Positions 56,953-64,000 of a stretch of DNA of 64,000 nt are shown one piece after another (position 1 is the first letter of the stretch; every line of letters starts with the position of its first letter). This DNA comes from Piscinibacter sp. (GTDB lineage: Bacteria > Pseudomonadota > Gammaproteobacteria > Burkholderiales > Burkholderiaceae_C): positions 1-64,000 of the forward strand of contig JAGOAS010000006.1 of assembly GCA_017983795.1 (NCBI GenBank), written 5' to 3'. The notes below the pieces were generated by a model. The model saw nothing but the letters and a program-made list of their open reading frames with translations. It ran no database searches and was not told the DNA's origin. Made by a program: the position numbers and the translations under genes.

Positions 56953-58749
56953 ATGGCCGCCTACGAAACCCAGGGCTTCAAGCTCGACAACTCCGGCAAG
57001 CGCGTCGTCGTCGATCCGGTCACCCGCATCGAGGGCCACCTGCGCGTGGAGGTGAACCTCGACGACAAGAACACCATCCGCAACGCGGTGAGCACCGGCA
57101 CGATGTGGCGCGGCCTAGAGGTCATCCTCAAGGGCCGCGACCCGCGCGACGCCTGGGCCTTCACCGAGCGCATCTGCGGGGTGTGCACCGGCACGCATGC
57201 GCTGACCAGCGTGCGCGCGGTGGAGGACGCGCTGGGGATCCAGATCCCCGAGAACGCGAACCTCATCCGCAACATCATGCAGTTGAACCTGCAGGTGCAC
57301 GACCACCTCGTGCACTTCTACCACCTGCACGCGCTGGACTGGGTCGACGTGGTGAGCGCGCTGAAGGCCGACCCCAAGCGCACCAGCGAGCTGGCGCAGA
57401 GCATCAGCTCCTGGCCGAACAGCAGCCCGGGCTACTTCCGCGACATCCAGAACCGGCTCAAGAAGTTCGTCGAGAGCGGCCAGCTCGGGCCCTTCGCCAA
57501 CGGCTACTGGGGCAACCCGGCCTACAAGCTGCCGCCCGAGGCCAACCTGATGGCGGTGACGCACTACCTGGAGGCGCTCGACTTCCAGAAGGAGATCGTC
57601 AAGATCCACACCATCTTCGGCGGCAAGAACCCGCACCCGAACTGGCTGGTGGGCGGCGTGCCCTGCCCGATCAACGTCAACGACGTGGGCGCGGTGGGCG
57701 CGATCAACATGGAGCGCCTCAACCAGGTGCGCTACATCGCCGAGCGCGCGCGCGAGTTCCACGAGCAGGTCTACATCCCCGACCTGCTGGCCATAGCCGG
57801 CTTCTACAAGGACTGGCTGTACGGCGGCGGGCTCTCCGGCAAGAGCATGCTCAGCTACGGCGACATCCCGCGCAAGGCCAACGACACCAGCGCCGCCAAC
57901 CTGCTGCTGCCGCGCGGCGCCATCATCGACGGCGACCTCTCCAAGATCCATTCGGTGGACATCAAGGATCCGGAGCAGGTGCAGGAGTTCGTGACGCACA
58001 GCTGGTACAAGTACGCCGACGAGACCAAGGGCCTGCACCCCTGGGACGGCGTCACCGAGCCGAACTACGCGCTCGGCCCCAACCACAAGGGCAGCAAGAC
58101 CCGGTGGGAGGCGCTCGACGAGAGCGCCAAGTACAGCTGGATCAAGGCGCCGCGCTGGCGCGGCCACGCGATGGAGGTGGGCCCGCTGTCGCGCATGGTG
58201 CTGGGCTACCTGCAGCCCAAGGAGTACCCGTGGATCCGCGACACGATCGACGGCGTGCTCAAGAAGCTCGACGTGCCGGTGACGGCGCTGTTCAGCACGC
58301 TCGGCCGCACCGCCGCGCGCGCGATCGAGTCGCTCTACTGCTGCGACCAGCAGCTCGCCGCGATCGACCAGCTGGTGGCCAACATCAAGGCCGGCGACAC
58401 CGCCACGGCGAACGTCGAGAAGTGGGAGCCGTCCACCTGGCCGAAGGAGTGCAAGGGCGCCGGCTTCACCGAGGCGCCGCGCGGCGCGCTCGGCCACTGG
58501 GTCAAGATCCGCGACGGCAAGATCGAGAACTACCAGTGCGTGGTGCCGACCACCTGGAACGGCAGCCCGCGTGATGCCAAGGGCCAGATCGGCGCCTTCG
58601 AGGCCAGCCTGATGAATACGCCGCTGGCCAAGGCCGACCAGCCGCTGGAGATCCTGCGCACCATCCACTCCTTCGACCCCTGCCTCGCGTGCAGCACGCA
58701 CGTGATGAGCCCGGACGGCGCGAAGCTGGCCCAGGTGACGGTGCGCTGA
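56953..58749 (+). CDS. hupL: Uptake [NiFe]-hydrogenase large subunit
   Basis: HupL holds the Ni-Fe(CN)2CO active site. This 598-residue subunit has ligand cysteines C75/C78 in [12 protein letters not shown] and C577/C580 in [10 protein letters not shown] 15-residue peptide after H583 ([15 protein letters not shown]) is removed by HupD once nickel is in place. The [14 protein letters not shown] start is standard for group 1. It starts 16 bases after hupS with a GGAGGAG site. Confidence 0.97.
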   Translation: MAAYETQGFKLDNSGKRVVVDPVTRIEGHLRVEVNLDDKNTIRNAVSTGTMWRGLEVILKGRDPRDAWAFTERICGVCTGTHALTSVRAVEDALGIQIPENANLIRNIMQLNLQVHDHLVHFYHLHALDWVDVVSALKADPKRTSELAQSISSWPNSSPGYFRDIQNRLKKFVESGQLGPFANGYWGNPAYKLPPEANLMAVTHYLEALDFQKEIVKIHTIFGGKNPHPNWLVGGVPCPINVNDVGAVGAINMERLNQVRYIAERAREFHEQVYIPDLLAIAGFYKDWLYGGGLSGKSMLSYGDIPRKANDTSAANLLLPRGAIIDGDLSKIHSVDIKDPEQVQEFVTHSWYKYADETKGLHPWDGVTEPNYALGPNHKGSKTRWEALDESAKYSWIKAPRWRGHAMEVGPLSRMVLGYLQPKEYPWIRDTIDGVLKKLDVPVTALFSTLGRTAARAIESLYCCDQQLAAIDQLVANIKAGDTATANVEKWEPSTWPKECKGAGFTEAPRGALGHWVKIRDGKIENYQCVVPTTWNGSPRDAKGQIGAFEASLMNTPLAKADQPLEILRTIHSFDPCLACSTHVMSPDGAKLAQVTVR

Positions 58750-58773
58750 ACCGGAACGACGAAAGGCACGCCC

Positions 58774-59019
58774 ATGAAGACCCACCACCTTGTTCGCCTC
58801 CTGGCCGCGCTCGGCCTGGCCTGCGCCGCCGCCGGCGCCTTCGCCCACGCCGGCCACGGCCTCGCGGCCGCCGACAGCCCGATGCACGTGCTCGAAGCCG
58901 AGCACGTGCTGCCGCTGCTCGCGCTGGCTGCGGCCGGCTACGCCTTCGTGGCCGCGCGTGCGCGGCGCCGTCGGCGTGACGAGGAGCAGCGCCGCGACGC
59001 CCAGGACCAGCAGCACTGA
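58774..59019 (+). CDS. Small His-rich membrane protein within hup
   Basis: This 81-residue protein is unknown. It has a signal peptide ending near A24; the mature protein then begins HAGHGLAAADSPMHVLEAEH with four histidines, followed by a membrane helix (VLPLLALAAAGYAFVAA) and a basic tail (RRRRRDEEQRR). A HAGHG-like N-terminus is also found in HupE/UreJ nickel permeases, but the rest is far too short. It lies between hupL and hupC, where most hup operons have nothing. It may help metal delivery or assembly. Confidence 0.75.
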   Translation: MKTHHLVRLLAALGLACAAAGAFAHAGHGLAAADSPMHVLEAEHVLPLLALAAAGYAFVAARARRRRRDEEQRRDAQDQQH

Positions 59020-59036
59020 ACGCCGGGAGGCCCGCC

Positions 59037-59774
59037 ATGTCGCACTCTCCCTCCCAGGCCTTCAACGACGCCACCGGCACCGACGAGAGCGCGGTCGCGC
59101 GCGCGGCGGCCTACAAGTCGGTCTACGTGTACGAGGCGCCGGTGCGCGCCTGGCACTGGATCAACGCGCTGGCCATCGTCGTGCTCGCGGTCACCGGCTA
59201 CTTCATCGGCTCGCCGCTGCCGTCGATGCCGGGCGAGGCCAGCGCCAACTACCTGATGGGCTACATCCGCTTCGCCCACTTCGCGGCCGGCTACGTCTTC
59301 GCCGTCGCGCTGATCGGGCGGGTGTACTGGGCCTTCGTCGGCAACCACCACGCGCACGAGCTGTTCACGCTGCCGGTGTTCAACCGCGCCTACTGGCACG
59401 AGGTGTTCACCATGATGAAGTGGTACGCCTTCCTGATCCCGCGGCCGAGCCGCTACGTCGGCCACAACCCGCTGGCGCGCGCGGCGATGTTCTTCGGCTT
59501 CCTGGCGATGACGCTGTTCATGATCGTCACCGGCTTCGCGCTGTATGGCGAAGGCGCGCAGGCGGGCAGCTGGTCGCACCGCCTCTTCACCAGCTGGGTG
59601 ATCCCGCTGTTCGGCGGCAACAGCCAGACCGTGCACACCTGGCACCACCTGGGCCTGTGGGGCATGACGATCTTCGTGACGCTGCACGTCTACGCCGCGA
59701 TCCGCGAGGACATCATGGGCCGCCAGAGCATGGTCTCGACCATGATCTCCGGCTACCGGACGTTCAAAGACTGA
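59037..59774 (+). CDS. hupC: Hydrogenase b-type cytochrome subunit
   Basis: HupC is the integral membrane diheme cytochrome b that passes electrons to the quinone pool. This 245-residue protein has VYEAPVRAWHWINALAIVVL, RFAHFAAGYVFAVAL, LTLPVFNRAYWHEVFTMMKW and VHTWHHLGLW, giving the heme histidines. Four membrane helices are visible. The stop is 5 bases before the HigA-like gene start. Confidence 0.95.
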   Translation: MSHSPSQAFNDATGTDESAVARAAAYKSVYVYEAPVRAWHWINALAIVVLAVTGYFIGSPLPSMPGEASANYLMGYIRFAHFAAGYVFAVALIGRVYWAFVGNHHAHELFTLPVFNRAYWHEVFTMMKWYAFLIPRPSRYVGHNPLARAAMFFGFLAMTLFMIVTGFALYGEGAQAGSWSHRLFTSWVIPLFGGNSQTVHTWHHLGLWGMTIFVTLHVYAAIREDIMGRQSMVSTMISGYRTFKD

Positions 59775-59779
59775 AGGCC

Positions 59780-60106
59780 ATGGCGGCTCGCGCACTGGCC
59801 GCCATCCCGCCCGGCAGCGCGCTGCCGGGCGTGCGCTCGCGCGAGCCGCTGCACCCGGGGCGCTTCCTGGAGCGCCACTACCTGAAGCCGCTGGCGATGA
59901 CGCAGACCGAGGCCGCCCGGCGCCTCGGCGTCTCGCGCCGGCGCATCAACGAGCTGGTACAGGCCAAGCGCGCGATGTCGCCCGACACGGCGATCCGCTG
60001 CGCGCTCGCCTTCGGCCTGCCGGCCGGCGAGTGGCTCGCCCTGCAGGCCGAGTGGGACGGCTTCCAGGCCTGGAAAGCCCTGCGCCGCGCGCAACGCGCG
60101 GCCTGA
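59780..60106 (+). CDS. HigA-like HTH protein within hup operon
   Basis: This 108-residue protein has the HigA/VapI antitoxin family pattern: LHPGRFLERHYLKPLAM, then an XRE helix-turn-helix (TQTEAARRLGVSRRRINELV), then CALAFGLPAGEWLALQAEWD. No HigB toxin gene is adjacent. It sits between hupC and hupD, closely spaced, and should be co-transcribed. It could be an orphan regulator of the hup operon, or a neutral passenger. Confidence 0.88.
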   Translation: MAARALAAIPPGSALPGVRSREPLHPGRFLERHYLKPLAMTQTEAARRLGVSRRRINELVQAKRAMSPDTAIRCALAFGLPAGEWLALQAEWDGFQAWKALRRAQRAA

Positions 60107-60127
60107 CCCCCGAACGAGGACACACCC

Positions 60128-60796
60128 ATGCGCGAGACTCCGTCCGCCATCGCCTGTAACCCCTGCCGTGACAGCGAGGACGAGCGCATCGTCGTGCTGG
60201 GCATCGGCAACGTGCTGTGGGCCGACGAAGGCTTCGGCGTGCGCTGCGTCGAGGCGCTGCAGGCCGGCTGGGATTTCGCGCCCCACGTGCAGCTGATCGA
60301 CGGCGGCACGCAGGGGCTCTACCTGATCCCGCAGGTCACCGCGGCGCGGCGCCTGCTGATCCTCGACGCGGTCGACTACGGCCTGGCGCCGGGCACGCTC
60401 AAGCTGGTCGAGAACGACCAGGTGCCGCGCTTCCTCGGCGCCAAGAAGATGAGCCTGCACCAGACCGGCTTCCAGGAAGTGCTGATGCTCGCCGAGCTGA
60501 CCGGCCGCTACCCCGAGGAAGTGCTGCTGATCGGCTGCCAGCCCGAGCAGCTGGAAGACTACGGCGGCAGCCTGCGCCCCTGCGTGAAGGCGGCGCTGGA
60601 ACGTGCCCTCACGATCGCCGTCGAGCGCCTGGCCGCCTGGGGCGCCGCGCCGCGCCGGCGCGAGGCCCCGGTGGGCTCCGACGAGGCAGTGACCGCGCCG
60701 GTGCTCTCGCTGGCGGCCTACGAGTCGGGCCGGCCCAGCGCGGACAGCGCCTGCCGCATCGGCGACGAGCGTTTCCTCGCCAGTGCGCAGGGCTGA
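60128..60796 (+). CDS. hupD: Hydrogenase maturation protease
   Basis: HupD removes the C-terminal peptide of HupL. This 222-residue protease has VLGIGNVLWADEGFGVRCVE, with the conserved Glu/Asp (WADEGFG) that binds nickel, and LLILDAVDYGLAPG; SLHQTGFQEVL supplies the His ligand. The C-terminus has a 50-residue extension (RREAPVGSDEAVTAPVLSL) not needed for the fold. It follows the HigA-like gene by 21 bases. Confidence 0.93.
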   Translation: MRETPSAIACNPCRDSEDERIVVLGIGNVLWADEGFGVRCVEALQAGWDFAPHVQLIDGGTQGLYLIPQVTAARRLLILDAVDYGLAPGTLKLVENDQVPRFLGAKKMSLHQTGFQEVLMLAELTGRYPEEVLLIGCQPEQLEDYGGSLRPCVKAALERALTIAVERLAAWGAAPRRREAPVGSDEAVTAPVLSLAAYESGRPSADSACRIGDERFLASAQG

Positions 60797-60799
60797 GCC

Positions 60800-61132
60800 A
60801 TGTGCATCGGACAACCCATGAGCGTGCTCGAAGCCTGGAGCGGCCACGCGCTGGTATCGGGCCGCGGCGGCGTGGAGACCATCGACACGCGCCTGGTCGG
60901 CGAAGTGGCGCGCGGCGAGTGGCTGCTGGTCTTCCAGGGCGCCGCGCGCGAGCGCCTCGATGCGCAGCGCGCGCAGGAGATCGCCGCCGCGCTGGCCCTG
61001 CTCGAAGCGGGCCTCGCCGGTGACGTCGACCGCGCCGCCGCCGACCCCGGCTTCGCCCTGCCCTCGGCCATGAGCGCCGCCGAGCTCGCCGCGCTGGCGG
61101 GCGCCCCGCATTCCCAAGGAGACGACGCATGA
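60800..61132 (+). CDS. hupF: HypC-family hydrogenase chaperone HupF
   Basis: This 110-residue chaperone starts MCIGQPM, the N-terminal cysteine essential in HypC/HupF proteins for carrying the Fe(CN)2CO unit and binding HupL. VARGEWLLVFQGAARERLD and QAQEIAAALALLE complete the HypC core. The 30-residue C-terminal extension is a feature of HupF, which protects HupL in oxygen. The stop overlaps the hupG start (ATGA). Confidence 0.9.
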   Translation: MCIGQPMSVLEAWSGHALVSGRGGVETIDTRLVGEVARGEWLLVFQGAARERLDAQRAQEIAAALALLEAGLAGDVDRAAADPGFALPSAMSAAELAALAGAPHSQGDDA

Positions 61133-61569
61133 AGATGCACCCGCTCACCGAGCGCCTCATCGCCGAGCACGGCGCCACGCCGCTCACCCTCGCCACGCTC
61201 GATGCCTTCCTCGCCCGGCCGGGCGACCAGGTGATGCTGTTCAGCGGCGACCCGGTGCGCTTCCCCGAGGGCCTGGACGTCGCCGTCGTGCTGCCCGAGC
61301 TGCGCGCGGCCTTCGCCGGGCGCTTCGGCCTCGCCGTGGTCACCCCCGAGGACGAGGAGGCCATCGCACGCCGCTACGGCGTGCAGCGCTGGCCCACGCT
61401 GGTGTTCCTGCGCGACGGCCAGTACGTCACCGCGCTCTCGGCCATGCGCGACTGGGACGACTACCTGCGCGACGTCGCGCAGGCCCTGCAGTCGCCCGTA
61501 ACCCGCGCGCCCGGCATCGGCATTCCGCTGGTGTCGGCTTCCTCCGGGGCGGACGCTCACTGCCATTGA
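61129..61569 (+). CDS. hupG: Hydrogenase maturation protein HupG (HyaE)
   Basis: This 146-residue thioredoxin-like protein lacks the CxxC pair and belongs to the HyaE/HupG/HoxO family, which bind the Tat signal of the hydrogenase small subunit. Words: VMLFSGDPVRFPEGLDVAVVLPE and RRYGVQRWPTLVFLRDGQYV. In homologues it is needed for oxygen-exposed assembly. It follows hupF with overlap and precedes hupH by 33 bases. Confidence 0.88.
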   Translation: MKMHPLTERLIAEHGATPLTLATLDAFLARPGDQVMLFSGDPVRFPEGLDVAVVLPELRAAFAGRFGLAVVTPEDEEAIARRYGVQRWPTLVFLRDGQYVTALSAMRDWDDYLRDVAQALQSPVTRAPGIGIPLVSASSGADAHCH

Positions 61570-61602
61570 GTTGCCATTGACCGAGACCACGACGAGGCCC
61601 GC

Positions 61603-62463
61603 ATGATGAACACCCCGCGCCCCTTCCCCATCCCCCTGGTCCCGCTCGGCCCCGGCAGCCAGAGCGACGACGAGCCGCTCGCCTTCATCGCCATGCCCAA
61701 GGACATGAGCACCTACCAGCCGCCGCCGCTGCCCGAGCCCGAGGCGCTCGCCTCGCACCGCGATGCGCTCGCCGCGCTGCAGGCCGCGCATGCGGCGCTG
61801 CGCCGCAAGGTGGCCGGCGAGGCGGTGGCGCCCATCGACATCACCGCGCTGCCCGAGGCCGACCGCGCCCTCGTCAACCAGGTGCTGGGCGAGGGCGAGG
61901 TGGCCGCCCAGGTGCAGGGCCCCGAGGGGCTGCAGGCGCAGGAGTCGGTATTCGCCGGCCTGTGGCGCGTGCTGCACCTGCGCGGCGGCCAGGTGGTGCG
62001 CGACACGCTCGAGGTCGGCGCGGTGCCGCAGGGCGTGATCGATGCAGCGGCGGCCGACGGCGGTGCGCCGGAGCCCATCGGCCCGCTGCCGGCCGGCCTG
62101 ATGAACGCGCCCTCGATCTACGAGGAGCTGTGCGACCAGCAGCAGCGCTGGCAGCCGGGCGCACCAGCGCATGTGCTCAACCTGACGCTGCTGCCGCTCA
62201 CCGGCGACGACAGCCTGTGGCTGCAGAACCGCCTGGGCGAAGGGCGCGTGGTGATCCTCTCGCGCGGCTACGGCAACTGCCGCATCGTCGACACGCACCT
62301 GGCGCGCACCTGGCGCGTGACCTACTTCAACGCGCAGGACATGATCATCCTCGACACGCTCGAAGTCGGCAGCGTGCCCGAAGTCGCCTGCGCGGCGCAG
62401 CAGGATCTGGAAGACTCGGCCGAGCGGCTGGCCGAGGTGCTGGAGTGGGTGGAGAAGGAATGA
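61603..62463 (+). CDS. hupH: Hydrogenase maturation protein HupH (HyaF)
   Basis: This 286-residue protein belongs to the HupH/HyaF family. The repeated core words are LPEADRALVNQVLGEGEVAA, VFAGLWRVLHLRGGQVVRDT and its C-terminal counterpart HLARTWRVTYFNAQDMIILD, showing an internal duplication of the domain. It takes part in small-subunit cluster assembly. The stop overlaps the hupI start (ATGA). Confidence 0.9.
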   Translation: MMNTPRPFPIPLVPLGPGSQSDDEPLAFIAMPKDMSTYQPPPLPEPEALASHRDALAALQAAHAALRRKVAGEAVAPIDITALPEADRALVNQVLGEGEVAAQVQGPEGLQAQESVFAGLWRVLHLRGGQVVRDTLEVGAVPQGVIDAAAADGGAPEPIGPLPAGLMNAPSIYEELCDQQQRWQPGAPAHVLNLTLLPLTGDDSLWLQNRLGEGRVVILSRGYGNCRIVDTHLARTWRVTYFNAQDMIILDTLEVGSVPEVACAAQQDLEDSAERLAEVLEWVEKE

Positions 62464-62690
62464 GCGGTTCCTACTTCGAGGGCAGCTACCTGGGCGATCG
62501 CGCCCGGGTGCCCGACACGGCGCGGCTGGAGTGCAAGATCTGCTGGTACGTCTACGATCCGGCCGAAGGCGATGCGCAGTGGCAGATCGCACCGGGCACG
62601 CCCTTCAATGCCCTGCCCGAGCACTGGACCTGTCCACAATGCGAGGGTCGCGCCGACCAGTTCATGGTCATCGACGCCGCACGCCGCTGA
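62460..62690 (+). CDS. hupI: Rubredoxin HupI
   Basis: This 76-residue rubredoxin has the iron ligands CKIC and CPQC in the form LECKICWYVYDPAEGD and PEHWTCPQCEG. Rubredoxins in hup operons help hydrogenase maturation in the presence of oxygen. The N-terminal extension of about 20 residues is typical of HupI. It is coupled to hupH. Confidence 0.93.
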   Translation: MSGSYFEGSYLGDRARVPDTARLECKICWYVYDPAEGDAQWQIAPGTPFNALPEHWTCPQCEGRADQFMVIDAARR

Positions 62691-62706
62691 CACCCGCACT
62701 CACTCG

Positions 62707-63246
62707 ATGAACGCCATCGCCGCCGAAACCACCACGCTGGATGCGCGCGTGCAAGCGCTCGTCGCGCTGTTCGAGCGCATCGCCGCGACGCGCATGCAGG
62801 GCGTGCCCATGCTGCACGAGGCGCTGCGCGTCGCGGCGGTGGGCTTCGAGCCCGATGCGGGCGCGGGTGACGCTGCGGGCGCCGTGGGCGTGCTGGTGAC
62901 GCCCTGGTTCATGAACCTGGTCTGGTTGCCGCTGCGGGAATCGGCCGAGCCTCTCGCCGTGCGTGCCAGCCGCATGCGCGCCGTCGGCAACGAACGCTTC
63001 GAGTTTCTCGGCGCGCACGAAGAGGGCTTCGGCCCCTTCGAGGCCTGTTCGCTGTTTTCGCCGATGTTCCAGTTCGAGGACCAGGCGGCCGCGCTGGCCA
63101 CCGCCGAGGAAGTGCTGCGGCAACTGCGACGCGCGCCGGAAGCGCCGACGGCAGCGCCCGCCGCGGAGCCCATGCCGGCGCGGCGCGCCTGGCTGCTGGC
63201 GCGTGGCACACGCGGCAGCAACGGCGGCGCGGAGGCGGGCCGGTGA
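62707..63246 (+). CDS. hupJ: Hydrogenase assembly chaperone HupJ (HybE)
   Basis: This 179-residue protein is of the HupJ/HybE family of [NiFe]-hydrogenase chaperones. The core words are AVGFEPDAG, VGVLVTPWFMNLVWLPL and SLFSPMFQFEDQAAALATA. It is thought to help fold or escort the precursors. The C-terminal 50 residues are Ala/Pro-rich. The stop overlaps the GTG start of hupK. Confidence 0.9.
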   Translation: MNAIAAETTTLDARVQALVALFERIAATRMQGVPMLHEALRVAAVGFEPDAGAGDAAGAVGVLVTPWFMNLVWLPLRESAEPLAVRASRMRAVGNERFEFLGAHEEGFGPFEACSLFSPMFQFEDQAAALATAEEVLRQLRRAPEAPTAAPAAEPMPARRAWLLARGTRGSNGGAEAGR

Positions 63247-64000
63247 GCGCCGAGGCCGATCTGCTCGCCGGCCACCTGACGCTGCGCCTGGGCGGCGAGC
63301 CGGCCATCGCCTGCGAGCGCCCGATGGTGGGCCAGGCCATGATGCGCCGCCTCACCGAGGGGCGCCGCGCCGCGCTGCTGCCCGATCTCATCGGCACGGT
63401 ATTCGCGCTCGGCGCCGCCGCGCAGCGCAGCACGGCGCGGCGCGCGGTGGCGGCAGCCTTCGACCTGCACGATGCCGAACCGGCGGCGGCGAGCGACCGC
63501 CTGCTGGTCGCGCTGGCCACCGCGCGCGAGCACCTGCAACGCTTCGCGCTCGACCTGCCGAGCCGCGTGCCGCTCGCCGCCATGGCCCAGCCCGATGCCG
63601 GCTGGCTGCGCGACGCGCCGCTGCAGGGCCTGCCCGCGCGGCCCGAAGGCCAGGCCGCCACGCTGCTGCGCAGCGCCTCGGCTTCATTGCCCGTCTGGCT
63701 GGAGCGGCGCGTGCTGGGCCTGCCCGCGCAGGAGTGGCTGCAGCGCTGGCAGGCCGCGCCCGAAGCCTGGCTGGACGAATGGAGCGCGCAGCGTGATCAC
63801 CCGCTGGCCGCGTGGCTGCGCGGCGTGCGCAGCGCGGCGCGCGCCGTCACCCTGCCCTGCCGGCCGCTGCCGCTGCTCGCGGCCGGCGAGCCCGGCTTGC
63901 GTGCGCTGGCCGCTTCGCTGGCCGCCGACCCCGATTTCGCCGAGCAGCCGCTGTGGCAAGGCCTCGCCGCCGAAACCGGGCCATGGACGCGGCACGGCCG
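63243..64000 (+). CDS. hupK: Hydrogenase maturation protein HupK, partial
   Basis: The frame is open from GTG at 63243, overlapping the hupJ stop, to the end of the window (252 codons). It is HupK-like, a maturation factor distantly related to the large subunit and lacking its ligand cysteines. Words: GEPAIACERPMVGQAMMRRL, PVWLERRVLGLPAQEWLQRW and RAVTLPCRPLPLLAAGEPGL. The C-terminus and probably hypA, hypB and later genes lie beyond the window. Confidence 0.85.
   Translation, partial: MSAEADLLAGHLTLRLGGEPAIACERPMVGQAMMRRLTEGRRAALLPDLIGTVFALGAAAQRSTARRAVAAAFDLHDAEPAAASDRLLVALATAREHLQRFALDLPSRVPLAAMAQPDAGWLRDAPLQGLPARPEGQAATLLRSASASLPVWLERRVLGLPAQEWLQRWQAAPEAWLDEWSAQRDHPLAAWLRGVRSAARAVTLPCRPLPLLAAGEPGLRALAASLAADPDFAEQPLWQGLAAETGPWTRHG

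Overview
The window is a single GC-rich chromosomal stretch of about 64 kb. It looks like a member of the Burkholderiales (beta-proteobacteria), close to the Rubrivivax/Ideonella/Leptothrix group. The evidence is strong G/C preference at third codon positions, a beta-proteobacterial Gram-negative porin, the gene order PBP1A / cyaY / lptM-like / lysA, and the type II secretion and hup hydrogenase arrangements. No rRNA, tRNA, CRISPR array, integrase or transposase was seen. The window starts inside a penicillin-binding protein gene and ends inside hupK.

Layout. 1-3.3 kb: cell-envelope and housekeeping genes (PBP1A C-terminus, frataxin CyaY, a small lipoprotein, LysA). 3.3-10 kb: a minus-strand dipeptide/oligopeptide ABC importer with an M20 amidohydrolase inside the operon. 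10-16.3 kb: a DUF3047-like lipoprotein, a porin with its terminator, Coq7, an OsmC protein, a probable small RNA or leader with promoter and terminator, IlvA and CobT. 16.3-29.6 kb: a type II secretion system, with gspC divergent from gspGHIJKLMNDEF. The last gsp gene overlaps by ATGA a hybrid sensor kinase gene. 29.7-30.7 kb: a stand-alone Lon-type AAA ATPase. 30.7-37.6 kb: a minus-strand signalling locus (diguanylate cyclase, TonB-dependent receptor, YfiR-like protein, CHASE8-type hybrid kinase).

37.6-40.2 kb: a 5'-nucleotidase, a small unknown protein and a RES/Xre toxin-antitoxin pair. 40.2-51 kb: a Crp/Fnr-type regulator, divergent from an operon for uptake and activation of a carboxylic acid (acyl-CoA ligase, five LIV-type ABC transporter genes, a 101-residue unknown protein, a PaaK-like ligase and a nitronate-monooxygenase-like flavoprotein). 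A perfect TTGTCGT-N4-ACGACAA palindrome sits exactly 41.5 bases upstream of the predicted transcription start of that operon, which is class II activator geometry. 51-52.8 kb: arsenic genes (arsC divergent from arsR-arsM) with an inverted repeat covering both promoters and the arsR start codon. 52.8-55.6 kb: an HtrA-like protease, cspA, a second infA, a frameshifted small gene and a secreted unknown protein.

55.9-64 kb: a hup [NiFe] uptake hydrogenase operon (hupS, hupL, small membrane protein, hupC, HigA-like protein, hupD, F, G, H, I, J, K). The small subunit carries the six-cysteine set that marks oxygen-tolerant hydrogenases, and a sigma-54-like promoter lies just upstream.

The least expected items are the two extra genes inside the hup operon, the Crp/Fnr operator geometry, the ars operator with a probably leaderless arsR, the kinase fused by overlap to the secretion operon, the YfiR/CHASE8-kinase locus, and the small RNA candidate before ilvA. 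Functional names rest on motif recognition from the translated sequence, without database searches.
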